Positions 8,325 through 15,413 of a stretch of 18,504 nucleotides of DNA are shown in pieces; positions within the stretch are counted from its first letter, which is position 1, and each line of letters begins with the position of its first letter. Origin of the DNA: Acidobacteriota bacterium (GTDB lineage: Bacteria > Acidobacteriota > Terriglobia > Terriglobales > Acidobacteriaceae); contig JAJYSL010000077.1 of assembly GCA_021793595.1 (NCBI GenBank), positions 1-18,504 of the forward strand, in the 5' to 3' direction. The notes beneath the pieces are model-generated. The model saw only the letters and a list, made by a program, of their open reading frames with translations. It was not told the DNA's origin and ran no database searches. A program made the position numbers and the translations under genes.

Positions 8325-8666
8325 ATGAATCACGAAATTTCCGTTACAGATCTTCAGGAAAAACTGGAAGAGACTGCGTCCAAACCCACCACTGATTCGT
8401 TCTATTTATTGGATGTGCGCGAGCCCTGGGAGGCAGAACTGTGTTGTCTGCGAGGATCTCAATTGATTCCCATGGGAGATATGCCCTCGAGAGCGCATCA
8501 GGAACTGGATCCAGACGCGCACATCGTCGTCTATTGCCATCGCGGAGCCCGTTCTTTAAGTGTGGTATTTTGGCTGCGCGAGCAGGGATTTGAACGGGCG
8601 CAGTCGTTGGCAGGTGGAATTGAAGCCTGGGCGCATGTCGCAGATCCGTCCATGCGTCGATACTGA
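8325..8666 (+). CDS. Single-domain rhodanese-like sulfurtransferase
   Basis: The 113-residue protein is one rhodanese domain, the size of GlpE-type cytoplasmic sulfurtransferases that carry sulfur as a cysteine persulfide. Landmarks are LLDVREPWEAE (28-38), a central proline-containing strand (QLIPMGDMPSR), the active-site loop CHRGAR with Cys71, and the closing LAGGIEAW (95-102). The loop fits the CxxGxR pattern of active enzymes. The frame is open back to 8211, but the ATG at 8325 starts the domain directly and the upstream 38 residues are proline-rich and unlike the family. No ribosome site is strong. It is divergent from the response regulator and lies 42 bp before the peptidase gene. The sulfur acceptor is unknown; molybdenum cofactor or thiosulfate metabolism would be guesses. 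Confidence 0.88.
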   Translation: MNHEISVTDLQEKLEETASKPTTDSFYLLDVREPWEAELCCLRGSQLIPMGDMPSRAHQELDPDAHIVVYCHRGARSLSVVFWLREQGFERAQSLAGGIEAWAHVADPSMRRY

Positions 8667-8708
8667 AATACGCATCCCCATGCACTTTCTACATTCCGAG
8701 GAATGCTT

Positions 8709-10088
8709 ATGCCGACAGAAGCTGTTCAATTTGCACGCCAGAATCAAAGCCGATTTCTTGATGAGCTGAAGGATCTGCTGCGAATTCCCTCCATCTCCAC
8801 GTTGCCTGAACATCGCGGCGACGTTCGTCACGCTGCCGAGGTTCTGGCGGCGGAGCTCAGCCGGATCGGCATGGAACATGTGGAGGTGATTGAAACCGCC
8901 GGTCATCCGCTGGTGTACGCCGACTGGCTGAATGCGAAGGGCAAGACGACCTGCCTATGCTATGGACACTATGATGTGCAACCGCCGGATCCGCTGGATG
9001 AGTGGACCACTCCGCCGTTTGAACCGGCAGAGCGCAATGGCAACATCTATGCCCGCGGCGCGGTCGATGATAAGGGCCAGATGTACATGCACATCAAGGC
9101 GCTGGAAAGTATGCTGCGCGCGCATGAAGGCAAGCTGCCGCTCAACGTTCGCATCATCCTGGAAGGTGAAGAAGAGGTCGGCGGCGAAGGAATCGCGCAG
9201 TTTGTCCGCGAGCATCCGGAACGCTTGCGCGCCGACTTTGCATTAATCTCTGATACCGAAATGTTTGCGCCGGATTTGCCCACGCTGTGCGTTGGACTGC
9301 GCGGCATGATCTATACCGAAATCGAGGCTCGCGGAGCGGCCACCGACCTGCATTCCGGCATGTACGGAGGCGCCGCTCCGAATCCGTTTTTTGCGTTATG
9401 CCATGTGCTGTCAAAGTTGAAGGACGAGAACGGACATATTCTTATCCCCGGCATCTACGACGATGTTGTGCCGCCGTCTGCCGCCGAATTGAAGGCCTGG
9501 AAGTCGCTGCCTTTCGATGAAGCTGAATTTCAAAAGAAAGAAGTGGGCTCGTCCGCGCTGACCGGCGAAGAGGAATATTCCATTCTGGAGCGTCTCTGGG
9601 CGCGTCCCACGCTTGAAATTCACGGCATGCCCGGCGGCTTCACTGGAGATGGCGCCAAGACCGTGATTCCAGCCAAGGCTGTGGCCAAGGTGTCGCTGCG
9701 CCTGGTTCCGGACATGGAGCCGCGCAAGATTTTTGATCTGTATAAGAAATATGTGGAGTCGATCTGTCCCAAAGGCATCTCGCTCGATGTTCGACTGATT
9801 CATTCTGGCGATGCGATCGTGATCGGCGTGGACAATCCATACGTGAAAGCCGCCACGGCCGCGCTGCACGAAGTGTTTCAGAAGGACACAGTCTTCATCC
9901 GCTCCGGTGGGTCGATTCCCATCGTCGGCGATTTCGAGCGCAGCCTGAAAATTCCATCGGTCATGATGGGCTTCGGACTGCCGGATGACAATCTGCACGC
10001 TCCCAACGAGAAATTCTCCATTGCAAATTTTCATCGAGGCATCGAATCGCTGATTCGCTTCTTCGAGAAACTCGGTGGAAAACAGTAG
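8709..10088 (+). CDS. M20 family metallopeptidase (dipeptidase-like)
   Basis: This 459-residue cytoplasmic enzyme belongs to the M20 family of di-zinc peptidases (CNDP/dipeptidase-like branch), which cleave dipeptides or related amides. Catalytic features appear complete: GHYDVQ (H87, D89), bridging-metal VDDKG (D120), EGEEEVGG with probable general base E155 and ligand E156, SDTE (D182) and the C-terminal LHAPNE (H430). The lid or dimerisation domain (about 200-390) contains the DLHSGMYGG segment (H215) and FTGDGAKTVIPAKA. Length is normal. An ATG at 8703 precedes by two codons, but GAGGA at 8698-8702 sits 6 nt before the ATG at 8709, so 8709 is preferred. There is no signal peptide. The stop overlaps a possible GTG start of the next gene, suggesting translational coupling. 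Confidence 0.93.
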   Translation: MPTEAVQFARQNQSRFLDELKDLLRIPSISTLPEHRGDVRHAAEVLAAELSRIGMEHVEVIETAGHPLVYADWLNAKGKTTCLCYGHYDVQPPDPLDEWTTPPFEPAERNGNIYARGAVDDKGQMYMHIKALESMLRAHEGKLPLNVRIILEGEEEVGGEGIAQFVREHPERLRADFALISDTEMFAPDLPTLCVGLRGMIYTEIEARGAATDLHSGMYGGAAPNPFFALCHVLSKLKDENGHILIPGIYDDVVPPSAAELKAWKSLPFDEAEFQKKEVGSSALTGEEEYSILERLWARPTLEIHGMPGGFTGDGAKTVIPAKAVAKVSLRLVPDMEPRKIFDLYKKYVESICPKGISLDVRLIHSGDAIVIGVDNPYVKAATAALHEVFQKDTVFIRSGGSIPIVGDFERSLKIPSVMMGFGLPDDNLHAPNEKFSIANFHRGIESLIRFFEKLGGKQ

Positions 10089-10132
10089 TGCAGCCAGGCT
10101 CGCCATCGGGCAGCGATTCTGGAATCACGACG

Positions 10133-10858
10133 ATGGGTGCTGTCGTCGAAATCTCTGGATTTGTTTTGGCAGGCGGTCGCAGTTCGCGGCTGGGTCGCGA
10201 TAAAGCCCTGCTGCCGTGGCCTCCCAATCTTTTCGCGGAAGGGAACAGCCAGACCCTGCTGCAGCACTCCATTGCGCGACTCGAATCTGTTTGCACCACC
10301 GTTTCCATTTGCGCCAACCGCGATGATTTGCCGTTCGCAGAAGCCATCATTCCGGACGCACTGCCGGGAAGCGGTCCGCTGGGTGGAATCGTAGCCGCGC
10401 TGGAACATTCAACCACCGACTGGAACCTGATGCTGGCTGTCGATTTGCCCGTCCTTCCGGTGGAGGTGCTGCAGGCGCTTGTGGCATGCGCACGTCCGGG
10501 ACAGGAGTCGGAAGCCGCGTCCAATCTTCGTTCGCCGCAAATGGTCGCCTGCATCCTGCCGGAAGTGGATGGATTGCCGCAGCCTCTCTGTGGGCTCTAC
10601 CATCGTGTCCTGGTACCAGGACTTCGAGTTGCACTCGAAGCCGGGACGCTTAAGGTGATGGCCGCACTGCGAGTAGCGTGTGATCAAGTCTCCGCAGACC
10701 CGGAGATTCAATCCGCAAGCCGAGGGCATCGTATCAAGATGTGGGACGCGGCAGCTTTCGCCGTGCTGCTGCCATCGGCGCCCGATCCCAGTGAATGGTT
10801 CCTCAACATCAACACTCCGGAGGACTGGCAGCAGGCGTACCAGCTTCGCATCCGGTAA
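10133..10858 (+). CDS. mobA: MobA-like molybdenum cofactor guanylyltransferase
   Basis: MobA transfers GMP from GTP to molybdopterin. The 241-residue product carries the nucleotidyltransferase signature LAGGRSSRLGRDKALL (12-27), the PGSGPLGGI segment (78-86), the metal-binding AVDLP (D104) and the terminal NINTPEDW (225-232), all as in MobA. It is about 40 residues longer than Escherichia coli MobA, mainly from inserts after residues 30 and 120. A GTG at 10088 overlaps the peptidase stop (TAGTG) and would add 15 low-complexity residues; I prefer the ATG at 10133 because it starts close to the first beta strand, but the overlapping GTG is possible. No other molybdopterin gene is in view, so CTP-type relatives such as MocA remain an alternative. 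Confidence 0.82.
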   Translation: MGAVVEISGFVLAGGRSSRLGRDKALLPWPPNLFAEGNSQTLLQHSIARLESVCTTVSICANRDDLPFAEAIIPDALPGSGPLGGIVAALEHSTTDWNLMLAVDLPVLPVEVLQALVACARPGQESEAASNLRSPQMVACILPEVDGLPQPLCGLYHRVLVPGLRVALEAGTLKVMAALRVACDQVSADPEIQSASRGHRIKMWDAAAFAVLLPSAPDPSEWFLNINTPEDWQQAYQLRIR

Positions 10859-10901
10859 TTCCCGGCAGCAATTCGCCCTAACTTCGGCTATCTTCAAAAG
10901 A

Positions 10902-11690
10902 ATGGCAGAACCCTCACCCACGCTCCCCCAGCCTTTCATTGCCTTTGAACACGTGTGCAAACGGTTCGGCGACAATGTCGTGCTGGATGACGTCAGCTTC
11001 TTCGTTCTTCCCGGAGAAACTCTCTGCATCATCGGGCGCAGCGGCGTCGGCAAGTCGGTATCGCTGGAAATCATCATGGGCTTTCTCAAGCCGGATGCGG
11101 GCCGAATTATCGTGAAGGGAAAAGACGTCACCGACTTTACCGAAGAGCAGATGCAGGCGATTCGGCGCGATGTGACCATGGTCTTTCAAAGTGGCGCATT
11201 GTTCGATTCGCTCACCGTGTTCGAAAATGTCGCGTTTCCCTTGCGGCAGCGGGGCGAATTGAGCGATGACCAAATCGACCAGATCGTCAACGGCCTGCTG
11301 GGAATGGTCGGCGTCAGTGAAATGGCGCACGGCCTGCCCTCAGACCTTTCCACCGGCATGCGGCGTGCTGTGGCCATTGGACGAGCACTCGCTGCGCAAC
11401 CGGAGGCGATCCTCTACGATGAGCCCACCACCATGGTTGACCCACTCATGGCGCACCTGATGGGGAACCTGATCCAGAAGGTGAAAATTCAGCTGAGGCT
11501 GACCAGCATCGTGGTGACGCACGATATGCAGATTGCTGAAAAGCTGGCCGACCGCGTTCTTTTTTTGCACGAAGGGAAGGCGGAGTTTTTTGGCTCGGTG
11601 CAGCAGCTGCGTCAGACGACCGACCCGGTTCTGCAGGAATTTTTGCGCCTGGATGAGCGCACGCTGCCCAACCTTGCATTATGGAAATAG
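10902..11690 (+). CDS. MlaF-like ABC transporter ATP-binding protein
   Basis: This 262-residue ATPase resembles MlaF/Ttg2A, the motor of Mla-type phospholipid transport at the inner membrane. It has Walker A GRSGVGKS (45-52), Q-loop Q96 in MVFQSGALFDSLTVFENV (a segment typical of the Mla group), signature LSTGM (149-153), Walker B AILYDEP (D173, E174) and switch His207. The signature has Thr where LSGGM is usual, and the D-loop reads TTMVDP rather than TTGLDP. No MlaE permease or MlaD/MCE gene flanks it, so its partners must be encoded elsewhere. The frame is open further upstream, but the ATG at 10902 fits the domain start and avoids overlap with mobA. A hairpin candidate follows about 20 bp after the stop. 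Confidence 0.9.
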   Translation: MAEPSPTLPQPFIAFEHVCKRFGDNVVLDDVSFFVLPGETLCIIGRSGVGKSVSLEIIMGFLKPDAGRIIVKGKDVTDFTEEQMQAIRRDVTMVFQSGALFDSLTVFENVAFPLRQRGELSDDQIDQIVNGLLGMVGVSEMAHGLPSDLSTGMRRAVAIGRALAAQPEAILYDEPTTMVDPLMAHLMGNLIQKVKIQLRLTSIVVTHDMQIAEKLADRVLFLHEGKAEFFGSVQQLRQTTDPVLQEFLRLDERTLPNLALWK

Positions 11691-11711
11691 AACCTTTGTT
11701 GCCGGCGGCAG

Positions 11712-11760
11712 ACTTAGGTAACCTGTTCGGCTGGTGAGGTTTGTGGTGAGGTACCTTAGT
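11712..11760 (+). terminator. Hairpin after the ABC ATPase gene (possible terminator)
   Basis: ACTTAGGTAACC (11712-11723) pairs with GGTACCTTAGT (11750-11760) with one mismatch and one bulge, closing a loop of about 26 nt. The loop contains most of a 12-bp-period direct repeat of TGGTGAGGT (11732-11740 and 11744-11752). It lies 22 bp after the gene. No T-run follows, so rho-independent termination is uncertain; it could equally be an operator region. Confidence 0.3.
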
Positions 11761-11871
11761 GCCGTCGGGTAACGTATTTTCATTGCAATCTGTCCCGCGA
11801 CCGTCTACCATCGTGGAAACGCTGGCTCGAAAAATTGCGGGATTACTCTTATCGGCTAAGCGGCATCCAAG

Positions 11872-11890
11872 GTCTGTAGCCGCTACAGAC
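11872..11890. promoter_or_regulatory. Perfect 9-bp dyad (possible operator)
   Basis: GTCTGTAGC and GCTACAGAC are exact reverse complements separated by one base. The one-base centre suits a dimeric DNA-binding protein better than an RNA hairpin. It sits about 200 bp upstream of the sugar-transferase start and upstream of the AT-rich likely promoter region. Confidence 0.45.
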
Positions 11891-11997
11891 AGCAGTTCGC
11901 AAAGGCAAGCTCAGTAGGTTTGTTGATTCGATAATAATTCTTTGGGAACCTAAATTTTAATCTTCAGTTCGCATTCAGGCAAGTGACCACTGCTAAG

Positions 11998-12078
11998 ATG
12001 GCTCTGACCTGTCGACTTCTTCTTGATTTTATTTCGCTTTCCGTTCTGCCTGTTGTGGCGACTCACAAACGCAAGTAG
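11998..12078 (+). CDS. Possible 26-residue leader peptide
   Basis: An ATG at 11998 opens a 26-codon frame whose TAG ends 12 nt before the ATG of the sugar-transferase gene. The peptide would begin MALTCRLLLDF, be hydrophobic in the middle and end in the basic THKRK. Only a weak CTAAG precedes it. A frame this short is common by chance, so support is positional only: its stop falls in the ribosome-binding zone of the next gene, which would allow coupling or leader-type control. Confidence 0.2.
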   Translation: MALTCRLLLDFISLSVLPVVATHKRK

Positions 12079-12090
12079 AGAAGACGCAGA

Positions 12091-13632
12091 ATGGCTTCCC
12101 CTGATCTAAGTCATTGGTTTCCAGCTCGAAATGCGGATAATTTCGTCGAACTGCGCCCTCGCGTGGGCGGCGTCGGCCCCGTCGGCCATATTCCCTCCCG
12201 CACAGTAACGCTGCTGTGGATGGTGGTCGATGTACTTACTGTGGTCGTGGCCGCCCTCCTGGCGACACATTTTCGCAAAACCAACTTCCTTTCCTATTTT
12301 GACAACCGTGCTCCCTTGGCGGCGAATCCCTCATCCCTTGTGCTGTACCTCGCAGGGTTCTCGGTGATTTTGATCTTGGTAAGTCGGGCCCATGGGCTCT
12401 ATGGCCCCTTACAGGCGTTTACTGGGCTGCGGGAGCAGCGACTGACGGTGCAGACCTGTTTCACGGCCAGCTTGATTCTGGCGGGCGCCTTGTACTTTGG
12501 GCGCGCCGACTCCATCTCTCGCGCCGTGGTCATCTCCACACTGGTCGGTACTACGCTGTTTCTTTGCCTGCGGCGGGCCGCCTGGCGTCTCACCCTTTAC
12601 AAGCGGTATGAAAAAGGCCTGGATACCAAGAATGTTCTGGTGATCGGAACTGGCTCTCTGGGACTCGCGATTCGCAGCCACTTGCAGCGGATTCGGCACC
12701 TCGGTTTCACATTCAAGGGATTTGTACAGATTTCGCCTGACGGCACTGAGCTTGGGAATCTCTATCCCGATTCGCAGGCCGACGAGCAGCCCCTGGAAAT
12801 TCTTGGCAGCTTGCCGGAGTTGGGGGATCTGATTCGTCGTCACTTCATCGATGAGATTTTCGTGACCGGACCCTGCGAGAGAGGCGTGGTCAAGCGCCTG
12901 ATTGCGCAAGCCAGTGTCTGGGGCGTTGATGTCCGCGTCGTGCCCGACCTTTATGACGGCCTGGCTTGGAGCGCGCCGATTGAATATGTCGGCCAATTTC
13001 CGACTATGCCGCTGCATCGTCATCACATTCCAGTCGTTGGCCTATTGATGAAGCGATGCCTCGACGTTGCTGTTTCCTTGCTGGCGTTGATTGTTCTCAG
13101 CCCGCTGATTCTCATCATCGTCATCGCTATCCGGCTGGATTCTCCCGGTCCCATTTTTTACGGTGCCGAACGCATTGGCAGAAAGGGCCGCACCTTCCGC
13201 TGTTGGAAGTTCCGCACCATGGTGGTGAATGCAGATTCGCTGCGCGAACAGATTAACAACAAAAATGAACGTGACGGCGTGCTGTTCAAGATGACCGGGG
13301 ACCCGCGAGTGACCCGGATTGGTAAGATTCTGCGCAAGTATTCGCTGGATGAAATGCCCCAGTTTATCAACGTTCTCGCGGGCCACATGAGCGTGGTTGG
13401 ATCTCGTCCTCCGCTGGCTGGCGAAGTTCGTTTATATGAACTTCGGCATTTGCGCCGTCTGGAAGTTCTCCCCGGCATCACCGGACTATGGCAGGTGCAG
13501 GCTCGTCAGGATCCATCGTTCGATCAGTACATTTCTCTCGATACCGCGTACATCGACAATTGGAGTCTCTGGCTCGATCTCAAAATCATGACCCGCACCG
13601 TCGGTGTGGTCCTCAGCGGTACCGGGACCTAG
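12091..13632 (+). CDS. Polyprenyl-phosphate sugar-1-phosphate transferase (exopolysaccharide initiation)
   Basis: This 513-residue membrane enzyme would transfer a sugar-1-phosphate from a UDP-sugar to undecaprenyl phosphate, the first step of exopolysaccharide assembly (WcaJ/GumD-like family). The N-terminal half has four hydrophobic segments (about 38-58, 82-102, 122-140, 146-162) and a Rossmann-like CoA_binding_3 region starting NVLVIGTGSLG (181-191). The C-terminal bacterial transferase domain begins with KRCLDV (321-326), a membrane hairpin (about 326-348), SPGPIFYGAERIGRKG (351-366), KFRTM (373-377), the acidic catalytic segment SLDEMPQ (418-424), SVVGSRPP (434-441) and PGITGLWQV (461-469). 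All family landmarks are present. The ATG at 12091 follows a weak GAGAAG. No glycosyltransferase, Wzx/Wzy or export gene lies beside it, so the rest of the pathway is elsewhere. The sugar cannot be deduced. Confidence 0.93.
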   Translation: MASPDLSHWFPARNADNFVELRPRVGGVGPVGHIPSRTVTLLWMVVDVLTVVVAALLATHFRKTNFLSYFDNRAPLAANPSSLVLYLAGFSVILILVSRAHGLYGPLQAFTGLREQRLTVQTCFTASLILAGALYFGRADSISRAVVISTLVGTTLFLCLRRAAWRLTLYKRYEKGLDTKNVLVIGTGSLGLAIRSHLQRIRHLGFTFKGFVQISPDGTELGNLYPDSQADEQPLEILGSLPELGDLIRRHFIDEIFVTGPCERGVVKRLIAQASVWGVDVRVVPDLYDGLAWSAPIEYVGQFPTMPLHRHHIPVVGLLMKRCLDVAVSLLALIVLSPLILIIVIAIRLDSPGPIFYGAERIGRKGRTFRCWKFRTMVVNADSLREQINNKNERDGVLFKMTGDPRVTRIGKILRKYSLDEMPQFINVLAGHMSVVGSRPPLAGEVRLYELRHLRRLEVLPGITGLWQVQARQDPSFDQYISLDTAYIDNWSLWLDLKIMTRTVGVVLSGTGT

Positions 13633-13692
13633 GCCATTCCTCTCTCGCTCCAGATTTGTTGCATGGGCCGCAGACGACTCAATCCGCGTCGT

Positions 13693-13721
13693 TTGTCTCT
13701 GCCATTTTCGCTGGTTACACT
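13693..13721 (+). promoter_or_regulatory. Sigma-70-like promoter placing nadE on a leaderless transcript
   Basis: TTGTCT (13693-13698) and TACACT (13716-13721) are separated by exactly 17 bp. The nadE GTG starts 6 bp after the -10 hexamer, where transcription would normally begin. No well-spaced Shine-Dalgarno sequence precedes the GTG. Confidence 0.5.
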
Positions 13722-13727
13722 AGGTCT

Positions 13728-15383
13728 GTGAAGCTCGCGCTGGCACAGATCAATCCGACGATTGGAGATTTCCTCGGAAATGTCCGCAAAATCGTCGAGA
13801 TAAGTCTGGCCAGCCAGCGACAGGGCGCCAACCTTGTCATTTTTCCGGAGATGGCGGTGTGCGGCTATCCCCCCGCCGATCTGCTGGAAAAATCTTCATT
13901 TCTGACCCGTGCGCAGCAGGCGATCGAAGAGATTGCCGAACGGGTCACCGCACATCATCCCATTGCCGTTCTCTGTGGATGTCCCACCCCAGCCGCTCCC
14001 AACTCCGGCAAGCGCGTGATGAACTCGGCGATGTTGTTGCGAGATGGTCGTGTGGAATTCATCCAGTCGAAGGTGCTCCTGCCGTATTACGACGTTTTCG
14101 ATGAGCAGCGATACTTCGCCCCGGCGGCGAAACAGGCTCTCTATGAGATGGCTGGGGAGCGCGTCGCCATCACGATCTGCGAAGATGCGTGGAACGACAA
14201 GAATTTCTGGCCGCAGCGCTTATACCCCGTAGACCCGGTCGAAAACCTGATGCACCAGGGCGCAACCTTGATCGTGAATCTGTCCGCCTCCCCCTACTAT
14301 CGCGATAAGCGCGAGATGCGTCGCGCCATGTTGGCGGCCATTGCCCGTCATCATCGCGTTCCCGTCGCCATGGTGAACCAGGTGGGTGGCAACGACACGC
14401 TTATCTTCGACGGAAGCAGTCTGGTTCTGAATGAAGATGGTGACACCATCGCACAAGCAAAATCCTTCGAGGAAGACCTGCTGGTCGTCGATCTCTCTTC
14501 CGAACCCCACGCAATCCAGCCTTCGAAACAGGATGAAGATGCTGCCGTCTATGATGCGCTGGTGCTGGGGACGCGCGACTACGTCCGCAAGTGCGGGTTT
14601 TCCAAGGGGATCGTCGGGCTGAGCGGCGGCATCGACTCGGCGTTGGTGGCGACAATTGCAGCTGAAGCTCTGGGCGCGGACAACGTACTCGGCGTCGGCA
14701 TGCCCAGCGAATATTCTTCGCAGGGCTCGATCGACGATGCGCGGCAGTTGGCGCACAACCTCGGCATTCAGTGGGAACTGATTCCGATCAACGATATTTT
14801 CCAGCAGCACTTAAAGGCGTTGCAGCCGATTCTCAAGACCTATCCGCCCGACATCACGGAAGAAAATCTTCAGTCTCGTATTCGAGGCGCCCTGCTGATG
14901 GCGCTGTCCAACAAGCTGGGGGCGCTGGTTCTGACAACGGGCAACAAATCGGAGATGTCAACCGGATACTGTACCCTGTACGGAGACATGGTTGGAGCTT
15001 TGGCGGTGATCGGAGACGTATACAAAACCTGCGTCTACCGGCTGGCCCGGTATGCCAATCGGGATCGGGAAGTCATTCCGGAAAACACATTGATCAAGCC
15101 GCCCTCGGCGGAATTGCGCCCTGGACAACAGGACACAGATTCGCTGCCGCCCTACGATGTGCTCGATCCAATTCTGGAAGCGTATGTCGAGCGGTATGAG
15201 ACTGCGGAAGCCATTGTGCAGGCGAGTGCGCCGCCGCTGGAGATAGAACTGGTACGGAGCATTCTACGCATGGTGGAGCGCAGTGAATATAAGCGCAAGC
15301 AGGCGGCGCCGGTATTGAAGGTAACGCAGAAATCGTTTGGAGTGGGTCGCAGATTTCCGATTGCGGTCAAGGTGCAGATTTAA
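13728..15383 (+). CDS. nadE: Glutamine-dependent NAD+ synthetase
   Basis: The 551-residue enzyme makes NAD from nicotinate adenine dinucleotide, with ammonia from glutamine hydrolysed by its own nitrilase domain. The nitrilase domain (1-260) has the catalytic triad E41 (FPEMAVCGYPP), K115 (QSKVLLPYYDVFDE) and C151 (ITICEDAW). The synthetase domain (about 270-551) has the ATP-pyrophosphatase loop LSGGIDS (298-304), GVGMPSEYSS, the LVLTTGNKSEMSTGY segment (400-414) and the closing KRKQAAPVLKVTQKSFG. Length fits two-domain NadE enzymes. The frame is open upstream into the preceding gene, but the GTG at 13728 yields the standard VKLALAQINPTIGDF N-terminus and removes the overlap. A 17-bp-spaced promoter ends 6 bp before that GTG. 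The next gene begins 30 bp after its stop. Confidence 0.95.
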   Translation: MKLALAQINPTIGDFLGNVRKIVEISLASQRQGANLVIFPEMAVCGYPPADLLEKSSFLTRAQQAIEEIAERVTAHHPIAVLCGCPTPAAPNSGKRVMNSAMLLRDGRVEFIQSKVLLPYYDVFDEQRYFAPAAKQALYEMAGERVAITICEDAWNDKNFWPQRLYPVDPVENLMHQGATLIVNLSASPYYRDKREMRRAMLAAIARHHRVPVAMVNQVGGNDTLIFDGSSLVLNEDGDTIAQAKSFEEDLLVVDLSSEPHAIQPSKQDEDAAVYDALVLGTRDYVRKCGFSKGIVGLSGGIDSALVATIAAEALGADNVLGVGMPSEYSSQGSIDDARQLAHNLGIQWELIPINDIFQQHLKALQPILKTYPPDITEENLQSRIRGALLMALSNKLGALVLTTGNKSEMSTGYCTLYGDMVGALAVIGDVYKTCVYRLARYANRDREVIPENTLIKPPSAELRPGQQDTDSLPPYDVLDPILEAYVERYETAEAIVQASAPPLEIELVRSILRMVERSEYKRKQAAPVLKVTQKSFGVGRRFPIAVKVQI

Positions 15384-15413
15384 CAATTTGATTTAATTAT
15401 TTGAGGAATATAC

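Larger units (their letters stand above)
11691..12090 (+). other. 400-bp intergenic leader of the sugar-transferase gene
   Basis: This is the longest stretch without a confident gene. It holds the hairpin at 11712-11760, a near-perfect dyad at 11872-11890, an AT-rich stretch at about 11920-11965 (GATAATAATT, TAAATTTTAA) where a promoter is most likely, and a 26-codon ORF at 11998-12078. I could not place a -35/-10 pair with proper spacing. Its length before an exopolysaccharide-initiating gene suggests regulated expression, by inference. Confidence 0.5.

Noticed and set aside
10088..10132. GTG start for the MobA-like protein overlapping the peptidase stop
   Set aside because: The 15 added residues are low-complexity and precede the normal domain start; kept only as an alternative start.
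11823..11839. Sigma-54-like promoter TGGCTCGAAAAATTGCG upstream of the sugar-transferase gene
   Set aside because: The gap between GG and GC is 11 nt instead of the required 10, and sigma-54 spacing is strict.
11872..11925. Cyclic di-GMP (GEMM-I) riboswitch suggested by CGCAAAGGCAA after a hairpin
   Set aside because: The hairpin lacks the GNAA-type loop, the conserved GGCAAACC segment is missing and the order of elements does not match the class.
13488..13727. Longer frame extending NAD synthetase 80 residues upstream into the sugar-transferase gene
   Set aside because: The extension overlaps a well-supported gene and is unlike NadE; the GTG at 13728 gives the family N-terminus.
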